Assembly: GCA_019633425.1 (NCBI GenBank)
Contig: WSUB01000124.1
Coordinates: 62,001 to 126,000 of the forward strand
Direction: 5' to 3'
Length of the DNA: 64,000 nt
DNA from: Tulasnella sp. 424
Lineage: Eukaryota; Basidiomycota; Agaricomycetes; Cantharellales; Tulasnellaceae
Shown here in pieces: positions 35,213 to 45,119 of the stretch; position 1 is the stretch's first letter, and each line of letters starts with the position of its first letter. The notes under the pieces were generated by a model. That model saw only the letters and a program-made list of their open reading frames with translations. It searched no databases and was not told the origin of the DNA. A program made the position numbers and the translations under genes.

Positions 35213-36200
35213 AGCGTTCCAGACGTATGCGGGAGGAGGAAAGTAAGTGGTAAGAGTGACACGAGGAACAGCTGTACGAGAGCGATTCTGCCCGACTTGC
35301 TAGAGAAATTCATTCGACTTTATACACCCTTTCAGCTTAACTACCCGATCGTGAATACTATGCGCTTCGCACTCCACCGTCATTGACCGTTTAAAAATAA
35401 GCAAAGCATCTTCGCTTGGCCGTCAAAAGCCGGCGATCTTCTTCGGCTTCTCCGACATGACAGCGAAGGTGTCTCATCGACCCCTCACGGAGGAATGTGG
35501 GGGCTAACATTGCGATGCTCCGTCAAATAGGAAACTTTGGCGTTTGCAATTCGCCTTGGAATTGGAGGCGAGGTCAGACAACTCCTTCAACCAAGATCCA
35601 AGGAGCAGGGGGGAAGACAAAGTACGAATGGTGTTCTGCCGCACTGACTAATAGTCTATTTAAAGACGCCGCCAAAGATAGAACCAGAAGCCGAAGTCGC
35701 CGTTGAGGGTGCTTGCTTGGGCTGGGTTAATGATGGCCTTGGCGAGCCAGGGGGCCGCGTCCGTGAAAAAAGGCCAGGTATGCAACCAAAAGTGGTGGCG
35801 AAAGCGCAATAAAAAAGGATTTGTGCCGATACACCATGCAAATAAAGGAGTTAATTGAACGGCCGGCAGGGGCATCCGCAGCTAAGAGACTAAATTTAGT
35901 CCAGGTTTTCGGTAGTATACCGCCAAGGTATTGCCAAGATTTACCGCCATTGTTCCGTTGACTGTCGTCAGAGGACCAAGAAGACGAGAAGACCCCCCCC
36001 CCCCCCAGTTTCTAATAAGGGTCCGAGTATAACGCGAAAATTTCTCGCGTGGTCGGAATCATGAACGCCGGAAACCCAGCGAGTGTCTGCATATATACAA
36101 ATCCGAGGTCCACGTCGATCATGGTCTTTCCGTTGCTTTCCGTCTTTGCTTCTAGTGAGGGTTAGTAAGGGGAAAACAATTTAGCACGGCTGGTCCTTGT
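35213..36200. other. AA9 copy 1 upstream region (duplicated)
   Basis: No gene. The sequence is shared with 38918-39900 and 42953-43960 (for example gacagcgaaggtgtc, then aaatttctcgcgtggtcgg), so the promoter was duplicated with the gene. A tataccc stretch at about 35321 lies 110 bp upstream of the ATG, like tatataccc in the other copies, and is a TATA candidate. A 14-C run lies at 35993-36006 in this copy only. Confidence 0.6.
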
Positions 36201-36202
36201 GG

Positions 36203-37262
36203 TTAACTTCCCATTTGTAAAAAGCTCCAATGAGAACGAGTGACGTGGCTGCCATGTGGAGGGTTGTTTTTGCGAAAAGAATGGCTGTCGAACTTATCGT
36301 CCGAGGTTATACAACAATCAAATGTTGAGTAATTGTACGCTGGGAAACAGTCATGAATATTCAAGACGTACCGTGACTCAGTAAAAACCACGCAGCTAAG
36401 AACCAAAACGGGTTCCTTAGGTTTCGGTTTTCCGATGGGTGCAGCATCTGCCCCAGTCGGCGCCACGACTTAGCAATTTCGGCCCAGACATTCCATTCTC
36501 CTTCTGCCTCGGGGGCGGCCGTTGACTCGGATATGAAGTCAGCATCCACCAGAAGGACTGCTCTTGGATCCTCCCGAACCCTGTCGCCAGCCTCCTGCCA
36601 CCTACGCCACAACCATTAGCGAGCCATAACCACGACGGCACAGTAAAGGAACCCCGCTCATTCCGATACCATGTCGATGCCTGAACTTGCGACTGTCACA
36701 GAAACAAGTCCAGCAAGAGCGACATAATGCCAGCGGCATACCAAATTGCGATGCACTGGGACGATATCCTTGACGTGGTCCGTGAGAGGTGGGTCTGGTA
36801 TTTTCAGTAGCTTCTTTTGCTTTGTCATCAACGACAGTACCCAGTCAGCCTGGTGGTGGGGTTTATAATTCCATTCAGCAGTCGTTCGGCCTCCGTTTTG
36901 GCAGCGACGACCTCGGGACCCGGGTGCCGAACGTGCGAGGGAAGGTAGGCAGGCGTTTAATGCGATGATACGTCCTCCAAAAGACACATTCGCCAATATG
37001 GCAAGTAAAGCGGAGAGGTGGGGTTGAAGAAAAGAGGAGGAAACGCGTGGCCGAAAGGGCGCCAATGGCGGCAAATGCGAGCAAGACTCGTTTTCGATGT
37101 GGGGCTGCATTGAAGGGATTCCCCTAATTCGACCTAAATTGCGTGAAATACGTACTAAAAGTCTTTGAACGACTCACGATGATCTGCCCCACCTCTCATC
37201 GAGATCACCATCAGCGCCTGAATAGCGACGGAGGCAGAATTGACGTAGAGACTGAATAGGGA
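36203..37262 (-). pseudogene. Atg22 fragment 1
   Basis: It matches the middle of atg22 (about 31020-32060) with many frame breaks: [40 protein letters not shown] and the TERL-type loop are recognisable, but the reading frame is interrupted and neither the N- nor the C-terminal exons are present. The fragment is joined on its left to the AA9 upstream repeat and on its right to the AA9 copy 2 3' flank. It is debris of the duplication unit. Confidence 0.8.
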
Positions 37263-37391
37263 CGTCCGGGTCAAAACAGCATGCGTAGAGCATATGATGC
37301 TAGAGCCATGTATCAAAGGTTCAAACGGTGCATGTATTTCTTTTGCACAGGAATGACAAGCACTGAGGACATATTAAGGAGGAGGAAACGC

Positions 37392-38917
37392 TTAGAGGCA
37401 CTGTTTGAAAATGTAAGTCGTAAGCATATGCAGGTGTTAAAGGAGGGCGTTGACTTGAACATACTTGGGAGTAGTAAGCGTTGGTGTAGGTGCAAGTGCC
37501 TTGAGCACACTGTAAAATAACACCAACATGTTAGATAATGAGATCACTTTCAACGGACAGATCGGAACTTACAACAGTGGGGCCAGTGTAGCCAGTGCCT
37601 ATTCATAGAGGGAGTTTGGTGGGCAGGTGAAGTGAGAAACGTATGTTCAACGTGAGGCTGAAAAGTTCTACGTACCACCGCATTGTCCGTAGAGAGTCTG
37701 AGTAGCACCAGAAGCAGTGGTGGTAGAGGAAGTCTTGGTGGTAGTGCTGGAGGTCTTGGTGGTGGAGCTGGTGGTAGTTGACTTGGATGAAGTGGTGGTG
37801 GTGGTAGTGGTGGAAGAAGACTTGGTGGTGGTGGTGGTGGAGGAGGAAGAAGACTTGGTGGTGGTGGTGGTGCTTGGGGTGGAGGTGGTGCTGGAAGTCT
37901 TAGAGGTAGTGGTGGGAGAGCTTCCTCCAGGAGTGTAGACGGTGGGGCCAGGGATGGTGTAAGTGGTGAAGCTGGTGTAGAGGTTGAACAGGATACCGGG
38001 GTCGGTCTGGGAAACGACGGTCAGCTCCAGCCTTGCGTTCAGTCAGATACGAGTCGGACGTACCTCAGAGTAGGCACCGGGGAAGGCGACCAGACCGCCT
38101 GGATTACCGCTTCCACCGCCAGTGACGGTGATTTGGTAGCAGGACATGTAGTGCTGGGCACCTCCAACGGAGCCAGCAACGTGGAGAGCAATCACCTCAG
38201 CACGAAGGAGATAGTCGCCAGCTGGGATGTCAGAGGGTATAGTAAACCAGACCACGCCGCAGTTCTATACCAACGGCGAGAGGAATAGGTTAGCTAAGCC
38301 TGTCGATGCAAGTGCACGTAATAACGTACGTCGTTCATAGCATCGGTAGCCCAGTAATAAGTCTGGGTATCCCCGTCCGCAGTGATGAGACCGTTTTGCC
38401 AGATCTTGTACCAGCTGGCCGTGCTGCCGGCGGCGGTGGAGGAATCGCCGACCTTGGTGAGGTAGATGCTAGAAGTAGGTGAGGCAGAAGTATAGTCAGT
38501 TGTCTGCTCAACGTATAGCTACATGCGGCAACAGGTGATCACATGACTGGACCATCGTGGTTGCCGCCAATAGCCTCGGTGGTGCAAGTACGGTCACCGG
38601 GCTGTTGGTGCATTTCGACTGCAACGCTCGAGCCAGCAGCGACTGTGCACTTGCCCGCGACACCGGTGTCACCATTGACGTTGCAAGACAGGGTGGAGTC
38701 CAAGGTCCCTGGTAACGAGTCATTCTGTCAGCTGAATAGGGCTCATAAGTGGATAGATGAGCCCTCTTCACTCACCGACTGGGCTGTTGGAAGGTGGGGT
38801 ACGAACGCAGGTGTTGGTCGACGTATTGGGGTCGGTCCAGAAGTATTGGAAGGTAGCATGTGCATTGACAGTGGCAATCAAGCCCGCCACAGCGGCGATG
38901 GTAGAAGTGAGCTTCAT
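37392..38917 (-). CDS. AA9 lytic polysaccharide monooxygenase with CBM1, copy 2
   Basis: Same layout as copy 1: signal peptide [19 protein letters not shown], mature His in [30 protein letters not shown], a longer Thr/Ser linker, and CBM1 ([30 protein letters not shown]) with a final two-codon exon CL*. The catalytic His residues and the Q-x-Y motif are kept. Substitutions relative to copy 1 cluster in the middle exon ([16 protein letters not shown] versus DASTAKGTTAKWYKIW) and before the linker. All introns keep GT-AG ends. The gene looks functional. Its upstream DNA also matches copy 1, so the three genes are probably induced together unless the promoters have diverged. Confidence 0.9.
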
Positions 38918-39960
38918 AGAGCTCCAGACGTATGCGGGAGGAGGAAGTAAGTGTTAGATGTGAAACGAGGAGCAGCTGTAAGAGAGCGATTCTACCCGAC
39001 TGGCTAGAAAAAATCCATTGGACTTTATATACCCTTTCAGCTTAACTAGCCGATCGTGAATACTATGCACCCTTATGCACCTCGCGTTCCACCGTCATTG
39101 ACCGATCAAAAAGAAGCAAAGCATCATCGCTAGGCCGTCAAAGGTTGGCGACCTTCTTCGACTTCTCTGGCATGACAGCGAAGGTGTCGCATCGACTTCT
39201 CACGGAGGAATGTGGGGGCTAAGATTGCGATGCTACGCCGAATAGGAGACATTGGCGTTTCCAACTCGCCTCAGAATTGGAGGCAAGGTCAGACAAGTCC
39301 TTCAATCAAGATCCAAGGAGAAGGATCAAAGACAAGGTACGAATGGTGTTCTGTCGCAGTGGCTAATAGTCTATTGAAAGACGCCGCGAAAGATAGAACC
39401 AGAAGTCGAAGTCGCCGTTGAGGGTGCTTGCTTGGGTTGGGTTAATGGCGGCCTTGGCGTGTCAAGGGGGAAGCGTTGGTTGAAAAAAGGCCATGGATGC
39501 AACCAAAAGTGGTGGCAAAAGCGCAACAAATCAGGATTCTTGCCGATATCCCATGCAGGTAAAGGAGTTCATTGGACGGCCGGCAGGGGCATCCGCAGCT
39601 AAGAGACTAAATTTAGTCTAGGTTTTCCGTCAAGGTATTGCCAAGATCTACCGCCGTTATTCCGTTAACTATCGTCAGAGGACCAAGACGACAAGGGGGG
39701 TTAGAGAAGACGCCCCCGCAGTTTCTCACAAGGGTCCGAGTAAAACGCGAAAATTTCTCGCGTGGTCGGGATCACGATCACTGGAAAACCAGCGAGTGTC
39801 TGCATATAAATTAGAGGCCCACGTCGATCATGGCATTTCCGTGGCTTTCCGTCTTTGCTTCTAGCGAGGGTCAGTAAACAATTTAGCCCGGCTGGTCGTT
39901 GTGGTTACACTTCCCACTTGTAAATACCGAAAAATCACGGGTTTACCGGTACTTTCTCGG
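38918..39960. other. AA9 copy 2 upstream region (duplicated)
   Basis: Collinear with 35213-36200 and 42953-43980. No gene is seen. A tatataccc stretch near 39029 is a TATA candidate for the gene at 38917. Confidence 0.55.
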
Positions 39961-39962
39961 GC

Positions 39963-40172
39963 TTGTGGCGTCGTAGCACAATCATCCCCCAAGGGGCAAA
40001 GATGTCTCAAGCTCAAAACCTTTCAGCAAAAATGCGCAGGCCGAATGTGGAAGAAAGGAGTGTGAAGGAGGGTGCCGACTCTGCCGAGCGGGGGTGGAAG
40101 GTCTTCGCTATCAACAACGGTAAATCCGAAGTCCAAATGCATTGCCGTGACATGTACCCAAAAACGTTTTGA
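39963..40172 (+). CDS. Small ORF of unknown function, copy A (truncated)
   Basis: It shares IIPQGAKMSQAQ, LSAKMRRP and EERSV-EGADSAERGWKVF with the ORF at 44003-44293 at nearly every position. It ends early (MYPKTF*) because inserted bases near 40150 shift the frame before the VLKAAS tail. Its right end is fused to the atg22 fragment that follows. No domain is recognised. It may be a real small protein or part of a larger gene carried with the AA9 unit. Confidence 0.35.
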   Translation: MWRRSTIIPQGAKMSQAQNLSAKMRRPNVEERSVKEGADSAERGWKVFAINNGKSEVQMHCRDMYPKTF

Positions 40173-40179
40173 AAGCCGC

Positions 40180-40690
40180 CTCGGCAGGGACAAACGCAAG
40201 CAGGAGCAACATGATGCCAACGGCATAGCCGATTGCTATGCCCTGGGATGATATCCTTATATAGTCCGCGAGAGGAGGGTGTGATACTTCTCAACGGCCT
40301 CTCTTGCTTCTTCATCAACGACTGTAAATCCGTCATCCTGTTAGTAGGATTCACTCCCCAGTCATTTCGCTTCCGTTTTGACAGCGTCGATCTCGGGTGC
40401 CGAACGTGCGAGGGAAGGTAGGTAGGCGTTTAATGCGACGATACCTGCTTCAAAAGACACGTCCGCCGATATGGCAAGTAGGGCAGAGGCTGACCAGAGG
40501 GGGGAGCTTGAAGAAAGGGGGAGGAACAGCATGACCGAAAGCGAGCCAATTGCGGCAAATCCTCCGAAGACTAGTTTTCAGTGAGGACCGCATTCAAGAT
40601 ATTCGATAATTAAAATAAAATGGTGCGGAATGGATAATGAAGGCCTTCGAACGACTCACGATGGTCTGCTACACCCCCATCGAGATGACT
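40180..40690 (-). pseudogene. Atg22 fragment 2
   Basis: It matches about 31510-32035 of atg22, including the text around ggatgatatcctt, the loop region and the ctcacgatggtctgc exon edge. The frame is broken repeatedly. It is shorter than fragment 1 and abuts the TPR relic on its right. Confidence 0.75.
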
Positions 40691-40699
40691 GTCTTGAGG

Positions 40700-41190
40700 C
40701 AGAGCCGTCGTATGCTAAAGGGCTCGCCACCTCCGGGAGCATCCGGAGTGACCTGGGCCGAGCGAACACATTGCTTGAGCTTGGGAACGTCCAAAAGGGC
40801 TGTCCAGGAGCATCAAAGCAGGGGCATCGTATGCCCCAACACTTGCCATCTTCGAGAACATCGGGGATAACGTGTACCGACCGAATGCGTTGGTTGCGAC
40901 AGGGTACTCGCAGGAAAAGAAGTCCAAAGACGTCGAAGCACAGACCTCGTACAACCAAGCGCTAGCCATGCGTGACAACACTAACAATGGCAAGAATTGA
41001 CTAGCCTGATATCTGGGGCTCAGTCAAATCCGGCTCCGCCAATCTCGGTATGCGGAAGCTCAGACGTTAATCAATAATGCTGCAACCATTTTCGAACAAG
41101 TCGGTTACAAATCTTGCAAGAGAGCCTGTTACTGCATGAAGTCCTTGAAGCGGAGAGATTGGGCACCGAACCAAGACCTTCGTAGTAAAC
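40700..41190 (+). pseudogene. TPR-protein relic, copy 2
   Basis: It carries SDLGRANTLLELGNVQKG and later text matching 33100-33420, in changing frames. The LGRANTLLELGNV motif is typical of the TPR tails of fungal NB-ARC/TPR proteins. No intact reading frame is present. Confidence 0.55.
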
Positions 41191-41461
41191 TTCGCTCAAC
41201 AATGTATGTGGCTGCCCAACTCACCTGAACGATTCCCGTAACCTCTCGTGTATTCAGGGTTGTCACAGACCGGTCTGAAGACACGTCGTGTCCCTCTATT
41301 ATCACAACTATAATAATTTTCCTCCTTCTGTCCTCGAGTCCCAAAGAGTTTCAATCGTTGCAGTATTGCTAGACCCATATAACAAAAGTGCAAACAGTGC
41401 ATGCATTTTTTTTCGGAAAGGAATGACAGACACGGAGGAGAGATTGGGGAGGAGGAAACGC

Positions 41462-42952
41462 TTAGAGACACTATTTGAAAATGGATGTCGTAAGCATATG
41501 CAGGTGTTAAAGGAGGGCGTTTGACTTGAACATACTTGGGAGTAGAAAGCGTTGGAGTAGGTGCAAGTGCCTTGAGCACACTGTAAAATAACACCAACAT
41601 GTCAGATGAGGAGGTCACTTTCGATGGACGGATCGGAACTTACAACAGTGGGACCAGTCCAGGAAGAGCCTATTATAGAGCGAGTGCGGTGGACAGATAA
41701 AGTGAGAAACGTGTGTTCAACGTGAGGCTGAAAGGTTCTACGTACCACCGCATTGTCCGTAGAGAGTCTGAGTAGCACCAGAAGCAGTGGTGGTAGAGGA
41801 GGCCTTGGTGGTGGTGCTCGAGGTCTTGGTGGTGGTGGTGGTGGTGGTGGTTGACTTAGAAGAAGTGGTGGTGGTGGAAGAAGACTTGGTGGTGGTGGTG
41901 GTGGCGCTCGACTTGGAGGTAGTGCTGGAGCTCTTAGAGGTGGTGGTGGTGGGAGAGCTTCCTCCGGGAGTGTAGACGGTGGGGCCAGGGATGGTGTAAG
42001 TGGTGAAGCTGGTGTAGAGGTTGAACAAGATACCGGGGTCGGTCTAGGGAATGAAGGTCAGCACCTGCATCGTGTTCAGTCAGATACGAATCGGACGTAC
42101 CTGAGAGTAGGCACCAGGGAAGGCGACACCAGCTGGAGTCTTGCTTCCACTGCCCGTGATGGTGAGTTGGTAGCAGGACATGTAGTGCTGGGCACCTCCA
42201 ACGGAGCCAGCAACGTGGAGAGCAATCACTTCAGCACGAAGGAGATAGTCGCCAGGTGCGATGTCAGAGGGGATAGTGAAGGAGGCCTTGCCGCAGTTCT
42301 ATACCAACGGCGAGAGGAATAAGTTAGCGAGGCCTGTCGATGCGAGCTCCCATAATAACGTACGTCGTTCAAAGCATCGGTAGCCCAGTAGTAAGTCTGG
42401 GTCGTCGCGTCTGCAGTGATGAGACCATTCTGCCAGATCTTGTACCAGCTGGCCGTGCTGCCGGCGGCGGTGGAAGAATCGCCGACCTTGGAGAGATATA
42501 TGCTAGAAGCGAGTGAGGTAAAAGTCTAGTCAGTTGTCTACTCAACGTTTAGCTGCTTGCGGCAACATGTGCTCACATGACTGGACCATCGTGGTTGCCG
42601 CCAATAGCCTCGGTGGTGCAAGTACGATCACCTGGCTGTTGGTGCATTTCGACCGAAACGGTCGAGCCAGCAGCGACTATGCACTTTCCCGCGACACCGG
42701 TGTCACCGTTGACGTTGCAAGACATGGCGGCGTCCAAAGTCCCTGATAGCGAGTCATTCTGTTAGTCGTCCGCCGCTCTGAAGTGGAGAGATGGAAACCT
42801 CTTCACTTACCGACTGGGCTGTTGGAAGGTGGGGTACGAACGCAGGTGTTGGTCGACGTAGTGGCGTCAGTCCAGAAGTATTGGAAGGTAGCATGTGCAT
42901 TGACAGTGGCAATCAAGCCCGCTAGAGCGGTGACGGTTGAAGTGAGCTTCAT
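41462..42952 (-). CDS. AA9 lytic polysaccharide monooxygenase with CBM1, copy 3
   Basis: Signal peptide [19 protein letters not shown], mature N-terminal His ([12 protein letters not shown]), GNHDGP, a [17 protein letters not shown] active-site strand, a Thr/Ser linker and CBM1 (LYGQCGG..., [15 protein letters not shown]) ending CL* at 41462. The middle differs most from copies 1 and 2 ([14 protein letters not shown] replaces [16 protein letters not shown]), and the CBM1 carries one Tyr-to-Phe change next to its binding face. The exon edges are the same as in the other copies and there are no stops. It is probably an active secreted cellulose-oxidising enzyme. Confidence 0.9.
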
Positions 42953-44002
42953 AGCGTTCCAGACGTATGCGGGAGGAGGAAAGTAAGTGGTAAAGGTGAA
43001 AAGAGGAACAGCTGTACGAGAGCGATTCTACCCGACTTGGCAGAAAATTCATTCTACTTTATATACCCGTCCAGCTTAACGACCCGACCATGAATACGAT
43101 GAGCTTGGCATTCTACCGTCAATGACCGATCAACAAGAAGCAAAGCATCATGGCTTGGCGGTCAAAGGCCGGCGACCTTCTTCGGCTTCTCCGACATGAC
43201 AGCGAAGGTGTCGCATCGACTTCTCACGGAGGAATGTACGGCCTAACATTGCGATGCTACGCCGAATAGGCGAACTTGGCGTTTCCAATTCGCCTCAGAA
43301 TTGGAGGCGAGGTCAGACAACTCCTGCATCCAAGACCCAAGGAGTAGGCGCAAAGACAAGGTACGAGTGGTGTTCTGTCGCATTGACTAATAGTCTGTTT
43401 AAAGACGCCGCCAAAGATAGAAGCAGAAGCCAAAGTCACCGTTGAGCGAGCTTGCTTGAGTTGGGTTGATGGCGGGCTTGGCATGTCCGGGGGCTGCGTT
43501 GGTGAAAAAAGGCCAGGTATGCAACCAAAAGTGGCGGCAAAAGCGCAACAAATAAGGATTCGTGCCGATATCCCATGCAAAGAAACAAGTTTATTGGACG
43601 GCTAGCAGGGTATCCGCAGCAATGAGAGTAAATTTAGTCCAGGTTTTCGGTGGTATACCGCCAAGGTATTGCCAAGATCAACCGCCGTTGTCCCGTAGAC
43701 TGTCGTCAGAGGACCAAGAAGACGAGAAGACGCCTCCGCAGCTTTTCATAAGGGTCCGAGTAAAACGCGAAAATTTCTCGCGTGGTCGGGATCATGAACA
43801 CCGGAAGGCTAGCGAGTGTCTGCATACAAATCCGAGCTCCACGTCGATCGTGGTATTTTTGTTGCTATCCGTCTTTGCTTCTAGCGAGGGTCAGTAAAGG
43901 GAAAACAGTTTAGCACGGCTGGTCGTTGTGGTTACACTTCCCACTTGTAAAAAGCTCGCTAATATTCTAAAAGCGCGGGTTTAGCGGTACTTTCTCGGGC
44001 TT
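42953..44002. other. AA9 copy 3 upstream region (duplicated)
   Basis: Collinear with 35213-36200 and 38918-39960. No gene is seen. A tatataccc stretch near 43061 is the TATA candidate. Confidence 0.55.
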
Positions 44003-44293
44003 GTGGCGTCGCTCGGACCGATCGTTCGATCACAAGGTCTGCGAACCGATAGGACAATCATCCCCCAAGGGGCAAAGATGTCTCAAGCTCAAGTCCTTTC
44101 AGCAAAAATGCGCAGGCCGGATGTGGAAGAAAGGAGTGTGAGGGAGGGTGCCGACTCTGCCGAGAGGGGGTGGAAGGTCTTCGCTGTCAACAACGATAAG
44201 TCCGAAGTCCGAATGCATCGCCGTGACATACCCAAAAGCGTTTTGAAAGCCGCCTCTCCACAAAAAAAACCAAAGACCATGAATTTACGCTAA
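44003..44293 (+). CDS. Small ORF of unknown function, copy B
   Basis: 96 codons: it begins MASLGPIVRSQG and includes a Met in GAKMSQAQVLSAKMRRPD that may be the true start, then a Lys/Arg-rich tail (PKSVLKAASPQKKPKTMNLR). The copy at 39963-40172 keeps most residues. No known domain is recognised. It lies upstream of AA9 copy 3, divergent from it, in the duplicated unit. Coding status is uncertain. Confidence 0.4.
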   Translation: MASLGPIVRSQGLRTDRTIIPQGAKMSQAQVLSAKMRRPDVEERSVREGADSAERGWKVFAVNNDKSEVRMHRRDIPKSVLKAASPQKKPKTMNLR

Positions 44294-44446
44294 AACTATG
44301 ATAGCTAAGCCTTCTTGAGATAGCCCGCCTTTCGTATGTACTGTGAGGGTTCACGCTGGCCGGCGGACTAGCCCGCTGACATCAAGGCAAAAAGCGTTAA
44401 TGGAGCAGGGCCGAGCTAGGTTATGCTTCCTGACAATCGGTCCCTA

Positions 44447-44961
44447 CTAAGCCTCATTCTCGTCTTCGACAACATCTTCATCTGGTGCTGCTCCCTCAAC
44501 CGAAGCAGGAAACCACCCAGCGGTGCGGAGATCAACTCTCAGTTCGCCACCTCGACCTTCGGTGACTTCTACACCTTCCGCTTCGAGGGCTTCCCGCTGC
44601 CTCTGTGCGCCATCTGTTCCGGGACCTCGTGACGATATTGCACCGGAAGATGATACCACCCGTTGCCAAGGTACGGCGGTGCCTTCTGGTAGAAATTTGA
44701 GAGCTGTAGGAGATGTTAGGTGAATGAGATCCATCTGAGAGGGAGAGAGCTAGACACGTGCCTTGCCCAACATGTCGAGAATAGTTTGGCATTCCAATGA
44801 GCCTTGCAATATGCCCTTCAAAGTTGTCAGGGATTTGATTTTTCAGCGCGGTGTTAGTACGTGAAATTGACAACATGATTCTTACCATAGCTCGTAACCC
44901 TCCCTACAGGTATTAATGCGACTATTCGATAAACCTCTGCGTGGAACTCGGCCGCATCCAT
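44447..44961 (-). CDS. Alkyltransferase-like DNA repair protein (Atl1 type)
   Basis: MDAAEFHAEVYRIVALIPVG then RVTSYG-HIARLIGMPNYSRHVGQ-ALKFLPEG and VPWQRVVSSSGAISSRG are the DNA-binding domain of the MGMT/ATL family. The alkyl-acceptor Cys of MGMT (PCHRV) is Trp here (PWQRV), as in yeast Atl1, which marks O6-alkylguanine for nucleotide excision repair without repairing it. The second intron appears to use a GC donor (AG|gcacgt) with a ctacag acceptor, which is needed to join GQ to ALKF. An in-frame Met at 45063 would add 34 residues (a Ser-rich possible presequence). The acidic C-terminal tail is extra. It is head-to-head with the first MSP-kinase gene. Confidence 0.85.
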
Positions 44962-45119
44962 GGAAGTAGTATTGGAAGAGAAAGAGGAGAGTGACCGTTG
45001 GCTTCCCGCAAGCTGTGGTTGGTCAATGTTTGCGGCGGCGTTTGTTCTCAGGGATCGCCACATGCTTCAGTTGTCCAGTTGAACTCGACCCTCAACCAGT
45101 GCTCCTCTCACCACTTCGC
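44962..45119. promoter_or_regulatory. Short divergent promoter between the Atl1-type and MSP-kinase 1 genes
   Basis: At most 158 bp separate the two start codons. No TATA box is obvious. Shared control is an inference from spacing. Confidence 0.4.

Noticed and set aside
37717..37938. Val/Glu-rich open frame on the + strand
   Set aside because: It is the antisense of the Thr/Ser linker repeat of AA9 copy 2; the same appears over copies 1 and 3.
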